From Niabella pedocola (GTDB lineage: Bacteria; Bacteroidota; Bacteroidia; Chitinophagales; Chitinophagaceae): a DNA stretch of 64,000 nucleotides. This document shows, piece by piece, positions 1 through 7,248 of this stretch. The stretch spans positions 62,001-126,000 of the forward strand of contig NZ_JAJNEC010000005.1 in the NCBI RefSeq assembly GCF_021044425.1, in the 5' to 3' direction. The notes beneath the pieces are model-generated. The model ran no database searches. It was not told the origin of the DNA and worked only from the letters and a program-made list of their open reading frames with translations. Positions within the stretch are counted from its first letter, which is position 1, and each line of letters begins with the position of its first letter. The position numbers were made by a program, and so were the translations under genes.

Positions 1-61
1 ACGAAAGATTCGTGCATAAAACAGCAACCAGGAGAAAAAATATGATGGCACGATATTTCAT
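1..61 (-). CDS. N-terminus of a secreted protein, probably SusD/RagB (cut by window edge)
   Basis: An ATG read on the minus strand at 61 opens a frame encoding MKYRAIIFFLLVAVLCTNLS and then leaves the window. The residues are a typical signal peptide: short basic start, hydrophobic core, then a Cys that could be lipidated, although the residue before it (Leu) is not an ideal lipobox. It starts 20 bases after the stop of the SusC gene at 82. In Bacteroidota the gene immediately after a susC is nearly always susD, so a surface glycan-binding SusD lipoprotein is the best inference. Only 20 codons are visible, so the identity rests on context. Confidence 0.5.
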   Translation of the reverse strand, partial: MKYRAIIFFLLVAVLCTNLS

Positions 62-81
62 TGTATGATGCTTTAAAATTT

Positions 82-3000
82 TTAAAAAGTAACGGTAACA
101 CCCAGTGTATACCTCCTCGCCAGCGGATACCCATAGGGATTATCGCGCCCCAGATCCGTTATTACTTCGGGACTGGGGCCCGAATAGTTGGAAATGGTGG
201 CGACATTGGAACCGGTTAAAAAGACCCTTAAGATCTGAAGGTGCCATCGCTTCAGCAATTCCTTCTTAAAATCATAGCCCAGGGTTATTGAATTAATCTT
301 GAAATAGGAACCATCCTCCTGAAACAACGTCTGGTTATAACGGAATGCGGCAATGGCAGCGTTATGATCATAGGTATAAGGATTGGGATAAACGGCGTTG
401 TCTCCGGGTGCCTTCCAGTAATTATACTCCTCTACAGGCGGCACGGCCTGTACACCAGACAAGGTGCTGTTCAGCGGGTTGTAGAACTGCTGAAACTTAT
501 AGGCCAGCGGCGTATTGAGCACATCCCTGAAAAATGTAAAAGAAGTAAATATATTGAACGTAAAATTATGATAGGCCAGGAAGTTTGAAATCCCTCCTGT
601 TAATTTTGGTACCGGGTTACCCACGGCCACACGATCGCGGTTATCGATCACGTAATCGCCATTCAGGTCCGCAAAGATCGGATCACCTGCCTGCAGGTAA
701 ACACCATTGATCCGCATCGGAAGGTTGGTGGCCGGGTCCACAGGCACATCGGTATTCCGGGCATACACGCCCTTCGTTACAAAAAGATAGTTGGAAAAAC
801 TGCTTCTCCCCAACCGGTATAACAGGGGCAGGTTTAACTGGTCTCCGGGATTAATAACCCACTCACGCGCATCGTTGGGCAACCGGGTTAATATGTTACG
901 GTTAAAGGCTCCCACCAGGCCAAAGGTCCAGCTCAATTTACTGTCCCTGGGCAGCGGCCGTACATTCAGGGTCAGCTCATGACCGTAATCTACCCAACTC
1001 ACATCATTGGATGGGTATTTGGAATAACCTGTTTCAAAAGGCACATCTATAAGCAGGGAATTATTTTGAACGAATTTGTAATAGAAATCATATTGTATGG
1101 TAAGCTTCCGGTTAAAGAACTCGCCTTCATAACCAATATTCGTCATCCGGTTCGTGATCGGTTTATAATAGGCATTGGGCTCTGTTCCGAAACTGTTTAA
1201 CACAGAAGGCTGCCCATTATAGGAAGATCCGGGATAGTACTGGCCATATACCATAAAAATATTTCCCTGCGGAACGATCGTTTGCCCCCAGCTTGCCCTG
1301 ATGGAACTGGAATTCATCCAGCTGCTCCAGCCCTCGGCAAATTTTTCTTTGTAAATATTCCACCGGAAGGAGATCATCGGGTTACGATTAAATCCTGTTA
1401 AAGGCCCGTTGATGGAAGTGCCGTCAAAACGGAAACTTGCGTTGAACACATATTTCTGCATATAATCATAGGAAACGTTGGCGCCGTATCCAAACTGCCG
1501 TACGTCTACCGGCTCACCCAGCGTTCCATATACCGCAGCTCTAAGGTCGTACCCAAACGGCCCGGAAATAAAGTTATTGGGGGTAGAAGGCAGCTGGGCA
1601 TACGTGGTTTTTGATTTATTCACATTCAGGTCACTGAATACATAGCCTGACACCGTGTGTTTCTCCTTCAGGAACCGGCGCGTATATTGCAGCATATTGA
1701 GATTATAATAGGTGTTGGCACTGCGGTCCTGCGTATTGTACTGGGTATAGCCATAATTCAGCCATCCGGGATAAAATATATTATAGCTGGTCGTATTGAA
1801 GGTAATGCTGCCCGTACTGCGGAACCGTAGGTCTTTTATGATCTCGTACGTCAGATCGAGGTTGGCCCCCAAGGTATTTTTTTTATTATCATCCTTTAAA
1901 ATGAATGAAGCCAGGGCCGTATTATTCTCTGTATACACATTGGGCGGTGGTAACAGGGTTGAGGCCATACCACTGGTGCCCACGCCGGTCTGCAACAGTC
2001 CCACACCACTACCGTTCTGACGGAGCTCGGATGCCGCATTTACAGAGGTCAGCATACGGATCTTTTTATTCTCACTCTGGTATTGGGAGTTGATCCCCGC
2101 ACTATACCTTTTATAACCGGTATTCTTGATAATACCCATATCCTGCATGTAGTTCAGGTTCACTTTGTAATCGAACTGGCTCATACCGCCTGCGAAGCGC
2201 AAATTGTGGCTATGATTTAATTGCGGACCAAAAAAGTAGGATTGCCAGTTCACCGAATTATTCAGGTAAGGATTTAAACTATCCGAAAGAAAATAATTGG
2301 CATTCACAGTGGCCAGTCCCCAGTTAAATGCATTGTTTGTCTGGGCATTGTTATAAAGCACCTGGTTTACCTTTATCTGCCGTTCCAGGTGCCCGCCATA
2401 TACATCGCGAAGGGGCGGAACCGCCGTATAAATATACTTCCCATCATAAGTAATCTGGGGAACTTTAGACCGGCCGCGTTTCGTGTTGATGATCCAGACA
2501 CCGTTGGCTCCTCTTGAACCATACACCGATGTTGATGCAGCATCCTTTAAGATCTCAACGCTTTCAATATCCTCGGGTGGTATTACCGAAAGCGGGTTGG
2601 CGCCGCCGCCGGCCTGGGCAAAACCGTATTCGGTATCCTCATTCGGATCAATCGGCACCCCGTCTATAATGAACAATGGTTGCCCCGAAGCTAAGTAGGC
2701 ATTATTTCCATCGCCCGTTACATTGATATTGGACAATCCGCGCTGAAAGATGGATCCCCTGGCACCCGGCATACCCGAAGTATTCTGAATATTTACCCCT
2801 GCCACTTTTCCCTGCAACAATTCCGTTACACTGGCAGCCGGTACGTCTTTAATATCATCTGCGGTAATTACGGTTGAAGCACCGGTAACCAATGACCGGC
2901 TCTTTTTGGTAAAACCCTGTACCACCACATCCGTAAGCGCTCCGGATGCCAGCTTCAGGTAAATTTCGATATTGGCTTCTCCTCCGCTCACCTGGTAGGT

Positions 3001-3315
3001 AGCAGGGCTATAGTTTAAATGGGTTACAGCAATTGTGGCACCCGCCGCAGCATCGATCTCGAAACGGCCCACGGTATCTGTATACACGCCGCGGGCTCCG
3101 GCTGTTACGTTAGCACCGGCTACCGGCAACCGGCTCTGTTCATCAAATACAGTGCCCCGCACCTTTTGCGCACCCGCCCGGATGGAGCACATCAATAATA
3201 GCAATGCCGGAAGCAGCAGATGTAAACGCAAGCGTCCTCCCTGCCTTTTATTAAAACGGGATATTGATAATCTCGTTGGGTTGTGCAGCCACAAAACGGT
3301 AAAAATTTTATCCAT
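82..3315 (-). CDS. SusC/RagA family TonB-linked outer membrane receptor
   Basis: TonB-dependent importer of the SusC family, 1077 residues. It should sit in the outer membrane and pull a SusD-captured ligand (often an oligosaccharide) inward using TonB energy. An N-terminal signal region ends near residue 50 (AGAQ). A CarboxypepD_reg-like beta domain covers about 51-125 (KVRGTVFDEQ, GRFEID). The plug follows at about 130-285, with the family-typical LLQGKVAGVNI, RG and SVEILKDA segments. The remainder is a 22-strand-type barrel ending in an aromatic C-terminus (LGVTVTF). It is last but one in a minus-strand locus; the DUF5007-like gene ends 33 bases upstream. Substrate is unknown. Confidence 0.95.
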   Translation of the reverse strand: MDKIFTVLWLHNPTRLSISRFNKRQGGRLRLHLLLPALLLLMCSIRAGAQKVRGTVFDEQSRLPVAGANVTAGARGVYTDTVGRFEIDAAAGATIAVTHLNYSPATYQVSGGEANIEIYLKLASGALTDVVVQGFTKKSRSLVTGASTVITADDIKDVPAASVTELLQGKVAGVNIQNTSGMPGARGSIFQRGLSNINVTGDGNNAYLASGQPLFIIDGVPIDPNEDTEYGFAQAGGGANPLSVIPPEDIESVEILKDAASTSVYGSRGANGVWIINTKRGRSKVPQITYDGKYIYTAVPPLRDVYGGHLERQIKVNQVLYNNAQTNNAFNWGLATVNANYFLSDSLNPYLNNSVNWQSYFFGPQLNHSHNLRFAGGMSQFDYKVNLNYMQDMGIIKNTGYKRYSAGINSQYQSENKKIRMLTSVNAASELRQNGSGVGLLQTGVGTSGMASTLLPPPNVYTENNTALASFILKDDNKKNTLGANLDLTYEIIKDLRFRSTGSITFNTTSYNIFYPGWLNYGYTQYNTQDRSANTYYNLNMLQYTRRFLKEKHTVSGYVFSDLNVNKSKTTYAQLPSTPNNFISGPFGYDLRAAVYGTLGEPVDVRQFGYGANVSYDYMQKYVFNASFRFDGTSINGPLTGFNRNPMISFRWNIYKEKFAEGWSSWMNSSSIRASWGQTIVPQGNIFMVYGQYYPGSSYNGQPSVLNSFGTEPNAYYKPITNRMTNIGYEGEFFNRKLTIQYDFYYKFVQNNSLLIDVPFETGYSKYPSNDVSWVDYGHELTLNVRPLPRDSKLSWTFGLVGAFNRNILTRLPNDAREWVINPGDQLNLPLLYRLGRSSFSNYLFVTKGVYARNTDVPVDPATNLPMRINGVYLQAGDPIFADLNGDYVIDNRDRVAVGNPVPKLTGGISNFLAYHNFTFNIFTSFTFFRDVLNTPLAYKFQQFYNPLNSTLSGVQAVPPVEEYNYWKAPGDNAVYPNPYTYDHNAAIAAFRYNQTLFQEDGSYFKINSITLGYDFKKELLKRWHLQILRVFLTGSNVATISNYSGPSPEVITDLGRDNPYGYPLARRYTLGVTVTF

Positions 3316-3348
3316 AATCAGCGATTCCTGGTTAATTATTTTCGGTCA

Positions 3349-4389
3349 TCAATCATTAGAAAATTTTGGAGAGCTGTTCCTGAACTGAAAAGCGATCTCC
3401 CAATCGCCCTTTTCATAGATCGCGTAATTGAATACGAGCGCACACACATATCCAAAGCCGGCCGTGCCCTTGCGATAATAAGAAAATGTTACAGCCGCCC
3501 TGGTAGCCGCAGCATTTGTATACTTTGTAGGTATGGGCCCCAATGGTATGGGATAGGCCACCTGGTAAACAACCGCGGTATCCGTTAATTTCATATCAAA
3601 GCCGTGCACCAGACCGGGCCAGTCCGTAGTATTAAATAACCGCGGGTTTATCGGCGCAAAAGCCGAATCCAGGAATTTGAACGTAAGACTATTGCCGGTA
3701 CCTTTCTTTGTGAAATAAACATCTACTTCGCTCTCCTGCATCCCCAATCCGTCTTTAAGACGTTGAACGTTGCTAAGGCTGATGCCATTGGTAGGATAAG
3801 ATACCGCCGGGCCTGTTGTCATCCCTGTTTCCGGATTATAGTTAGAGGGCGCATATGGAATGGCCTTCCGGGGCATGAACCGTAAATTATAGTAATAGTT
3901 CAAGCCACCGGAATTGGAAACTTTTACGTCAAATTTGTATCCCGAATCGGGCTGGGAACGTATATGGCTCAGATCCATCCCGGACCAGGTTACCAGCTGA
4001 CCGGAATGCTGTCTTATTTCAAAAACCCGGTGATTCTCAATTTTACGTTTGTTTTCTATTTCAGCCAGCGAGGTTTCTTTGCCGGTATAAGCACCACCGT
4101 CCTTCCATACCCAAATAGGATATATGCTATCAGTCAGTTCCGGTGCAGGATCACCATTATAACGCCGAAGATTGAGCATCGTAAACTCGAGGGGCTGTGA
4201 AGAGTTGGCCCCATTAAAATTGTCGGAGAATACCGTATTTCTTCCCAGTGTTGGGTCATAAAAGGTGCGTGTAAACGTTGCAAGCGGATCGATCGAATCG
4301 CGATCTTCCGGAAAATCCTTTTTACAGGAGGATATAAGAAGGAGCAATCCTGCCACCCCAAAGCATATCAGTAAATATAAATAGCGCAT
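3349..4389 (-). CDS. DUF5007-like surface lipoprotein of a SusC/SusD locus
   Basis: A 346-residue lipoprotein. I place the start at the ATG at 4389 (MRYLYLLICF), not 33 bases further up, because this gives a proper signal peptide with lipobox LISSC followed by KKD, and avoids running back into the preceding gene, which stops at 4410. The mature protein is beta-rich with many aromatics and no enzyme motif I recognise. Length, signal and position between a fasciclin-like lipoprotein and a susC gene match the DUF5007 family of Bacteroidota; this is recognition from memory, not a search. A role as an accessory surface glycan-binding or adhesin-like protein is inference. Confidence 0.7.
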   Translation of the reverse strand: MRYLYLLICFGVAGLLLLISSCKKDFPEDRDSIDPLATFTRTFYDPTLGRNTVFSDNFNGANSSQPLEFTMLNLRRYNGDPAPELTDSIYPIWVWKDGGAYTGKETSLAEIENKRKIENHRVFEIRQHSGQLVTWSGMDLSHIRSQPDSGYKFDVKVSNSGGLNYYYNLRFMPRKAIPYAPSNYNPETGMTTGPAVSYPTNGISLSNVQRLKDGLGMQESEVDVYFTKKGTGNSLTFKFLDSAFAPINPRLFNTTDWPGLVHGFDMKLTDTAVVYQVAYPIPLGPIPTKYTNAAATRAAVTFSYYRKGTAGFGYVCALVFNYAIYEKGDWEIAFQFRNSSPKFSND

Positions 4390-4409
4390 AAGTAGGAACG
4401 TATATTTGT

Positions 4410-5588
4410 TTAGTATAACCACAGTTCAGCCAGGTTGCATTGTTTATAGGATGCAAAGCCTCCGTAATTTGCAATAACCGTAAACCGGTAATACCGCCCC
4501 CTGCGCGCAACAGGGAGATAGAACCGTTGTTTGGCCTGCAATCCCACGGTTCCGTTCACCAGCTTCAACCGGAAGGTATCCGGTGGCGACCATACCGCAG
4601 GGTCGTTAAGATTGGCTCCTTCCGGAGCAAACTCTGTTGTGAAGGCCGTGACCATCAGCTCTCCGCTGGTCCATTCTGCTTTATTCTGGATTGCTACAGA
4701 CGTTACATCGTAGCTATGCGTCATATCGGTTATAAACCAAAAAGGCGGCGGCGGCATGGTACCGGTATTTTTGGTATTCCAGTATGTGTTCAGATTATTA
4801 TCAAACAAATGCGAAACAGTACCTCCATAAACCGTAGACGGCTGTTGCGATACCCAGGACAACGGCTTCCATTCATTTCTCAGGATGTACGGTGTATTCA
4901 TGTAGTCAAAAAAATTCGAGAATCCGAATTCATGATCGTCAGCCAGAACATGCACCAGCACATTTCCTGCCCGTACGGTGTTAACGGAGGACGTAAGTGC
5001 CGGCTTCCAGTATGCATCATACAGGGAAAAGTTCATATCCCTCAGCTCTATGATCTTGGGGCCTCCGCTGATTGCACCCGTTGAATTTTGCTGCACACCG
5101 CTCAGGTTCATCATATAATCGTAATTGATCGATTTTAAGATGATGCCTGTAGAAGACCGGGCCAGGACATCAAAGCTCCAGATCCCGGGAAGAATATAGC
5201 GGGAAATGAGGAATCGCATCATCTGGTTATTGAAACGTCCGGAATCAGCCTGTTCCAAATTCAAATGTGCCGGATCAATATACAGCACAGGGCTGTCTGT
5301 ACGGGCCCTGTTGGTATTGAAGTTATTGATAGCGATCTCAAAGGATTTATTGGGGATCGCAAATAAGGTAAAACTATCCGTCGAATTCAGGCGGGCTACA
5401 ATATCAGGATATTTATTCAGCACCTTCACCATGGAATCAAAGTGGTTTTCCTGGAGAAACTTCATTACAGTTCCATCATATACGGTTGATACCGGCTTAT
5501 AATCGTAATAGGTTCCATAATCGTGCTTGCAGGAGCAAGTGAGCAGCACCAGCAGCAGCACGGAAGAAATAACAGATACTTGCTTCAT
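4410..5588 (-). CDS. Fasciclin-domain lipoprotein with C-terminal discoidin-like domain
   Basis: A 392-residue lipoprotein. The signal peptide ends in TCSC (Cys about residue 20). Residues about 40-215 look like a fasciclin (FAS1) domain: MVKVLNKYPDIVARLNSTDSF, then FTLFAIPNKSF, a late YILPG strand and an NVLVHVL ending. Residues about 235-392 resemble an F5/8 type C (discoidin) carbohydrate-binding domain: a LFDNNLNTYWNT opening, FWFITDMT, and a C-terminal NLAELWLY strand. It lies 18 bases after the susD stop and so is probably co-transcribed. Likely a surface protein that binds glycan or matrix and helps the SusCD pair. Ligand unknown. Confidence 0.8.
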   Translation of the reverse strand: MKQVSVISSVLLLVLLTCSCKHDYGTYYDYKPVSTVYDGTVMKFLQENHFDSMVKVLNKYPDIVARLNSTDSFTLFAIPNKSFEIAINNFNTNRARTDSPVLYIDPAHLNLEQADSGRFNNQMMRFLISRYILPGIWSFDVLARSSTGIILKSINYDYMMNLSGVQQNSTGAISGGPKIIELRDMNFSLYDAYWKPALTSSVNTVRAGNVLVHVLADDHEFGFSNFFDYMNTPYILRNEWKPLSWVSQQPSTVYGGTVSHLFDNNLNTYWNTKNTGTMPPPPFWFITDMTHSYDVTSVAIQNKAEWTSGELMVTAFTTEFAPEGANLNDPAVWSPPDTFRLKLVNGTVGLQAKQRFYLPVARRGRYYRFTVIANYGGFASYKQCNLAELWLY

Positions 5589-5606
5589 AATTTTCAGGAA
5601 TTAAGA

Positions 5607-7229
5607 TTATCGCTTCCAGTAAGAGTTTTGTTCTATAAGCGGATTATTGTCCAGCACACGCTGGCTTACCGGCCAGTAAATACCTCCCTGTTCCACCAGC
5701 TTATTAAATTCGTAATCGTTGGCCAGGTACTTTTTGTAGCGGATGAGATCATACCAGGCATATCCCTCTCCCATCAGTTCGATCCGGCGTTCCCTGAAAA
5801 TATTCCACAGCAGCCCATTCTCGCGGCTGCGTTCCGTTGGAATGTATACAGGACCACCAGAGCCCAACGGTCTTAAGTTATTGGCAAACCCGTTGGTAAA
5901 CCGCTGTAGCCTTATATTTTCAAGAAATCCCTGGGCATTACCAACGGTACCGTTATACAGATAACATTCGGCCAGTAAAAGACAGATATCTTCGGCCCTT
6001 GCCAGGGGAATGCAGGAACCGTATATTGAAAATCCATTGGCCGCGGGAGCAAAGGTTTTAAACTTGGACAATATGGGAATCGATGCATAATAATTGGTAA
6101 AATATACCGACTGGTAGCTGCTGGCAGCCGACTGGTAGGGATGCCGCAGGTCCGTAATGCTATAAAACAACCGGTCGATCGTATCACGGGGAACGTAGAT
6201 ATCCGGCTTCTGGCGGGGAACATATGGATTGGCAAGGGTAAGCGACTCCATATGACCTACCCCGCTGGGGCCCGATTCTTTATTATCCATATTATAGGAC
6301 AGCGAAAGCAACTGGTAACAATAACTTCCAATGACGCCGTTGCCATAAAAGATGCTGTTATTACCGGTTAAATAGTTGGTTGCATTCTGATAGCCCACAA
6401 GCTGTGTGCGTGCCTGTGCCAGGTTATCCCATATTTTCCGGGCTACCGGCTCCAGCCGCTCGTAATCTCCCATCCAGGCGTAAATTTGCGCCAGCACGGT
6501 CATGCCCTGCCAGTATCCCCAATAAAAATTGCCGATCTGGGCCCATGTTTTGCCATAATACGGGCCGCTGAACTTTAACTTGCTTTGATCAGTACCGCCG
6601 TATTCCGTTGGCAAACTATCCAGGTAGAACTTAACATCATTGATACAAAAATCAAGTACCTGCCGCTGCGGGGTTCGTGTAAGATTGGTATTTAACCCTT
6701 CTGTAGTAGCGGAAGTAACCAGGGGCACATCTCCCCAGATACGGGAGATATACAAATACAGGAACGCCCTTAATACATGGGCCTGCGCCACATCCACTTT
6801 ATGATATAATGCGGAATACCGGGTATCCTGAAGACATCCTCCTGATTTTTCGATAAATGTATTACAGGCATCAATTGCCGCATAAAACCGACGCCAGTCT
6901 TTGAGATCTTCCATCCCCGGCAGATCCTCGTTCAGCCGGTTCCGGATGATCGCTTCGATGTAAGAACCCGAACGGGGTGTAGCAAAGTCGGCCATCCGGA
7001 GATCGCCGTAAAGCCAGTGTGCGTTATTGTTGGCAAGCGCAGCCCTGGCAAGCCCATACAAGCCGGCAAGCGCGGACTTGGCATCATCATAAGACTGCCA
7101 CATATTAATAGAACTGGCTGCTTCAGTGGATTCAATATCTAATTGCTTTGTGCAGGAAACCGCCATCGAAGATACCAGGAACAAAAGCAACACAACTTTA
7201 TTAAAAAAGTATTTACTCAGACTGTACAT
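5607..7229 (-). CDS. SusD/RagB family nutrient-binding outer membrane lipoprotein
   Basis: SusD homologue of 540 residues, the usual size. The signal peptide ends at a lipobox (AVSC, Cys about 26), followed by the typical early helices (AASSINMWQSYDDAKSALAGLYG). The tetratricopeptide-like core contains HVLRAFLYLYISRIWGDVPL, a hallmark of the family, and the C-terminal part contains LWNIFRERRIELMGEG with W-YDLIRYKK, also typical. It caps the SusC barrel and binds ligand at the cell surface. It follows the susC gene at 7249 by 19 bases and precedes the fasciclin gene by 18, so these genes form one operon. Confidence 0.95.
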   Translation of the reverse strand: MYSLSKYFFNKVVLLLFLVSSMAVSCTKQLDIESTEAASSINMWQSYDDAKSALAGLYGLARAALANNNAHWLYGDLRMADFATPRSGSYIEAIIRNRLNEDLPGMEDLKDWRRFYAAIDACNTFIEKSGGCLQDTRYSALYHKVDVAQAHVLRAFLYLYISRIWGDVPLVTSATTEGLNTNLTRTPQRQVLDFCINDVKFYLDSLPTEYGGTDQSKLKFSGPYYGKTWAQIGNFYWGYWQGMTVLAQIYAWMGDYERLEPVARKIWDNLAQARTQLVGYQNATNYLTGNNSIFYGNGVIGSYCYQLLSLSYNMDNKESGPSGVGHMESLTLANPYVPRQKPDIYVPRDTIDRLFYSITDLRHPYQSAASSYQSVYFTNYYASIPILSKFKTFAPAANGFSIYGSCIPLARAEDICLLLAECYLYNGTVGNAQGFLENIRLQRFTNGFANNLRPLGSGGPVYIPTERSRENGLLWNIFRERRIELMGEGYAWYDLIRYKKYLANDYEFNKLVEQGGIYWPVSQRVLDNNPLIEQNSYWKR

Positions 7230-7248
7230 GATCGCTTCTGTTTTTATT

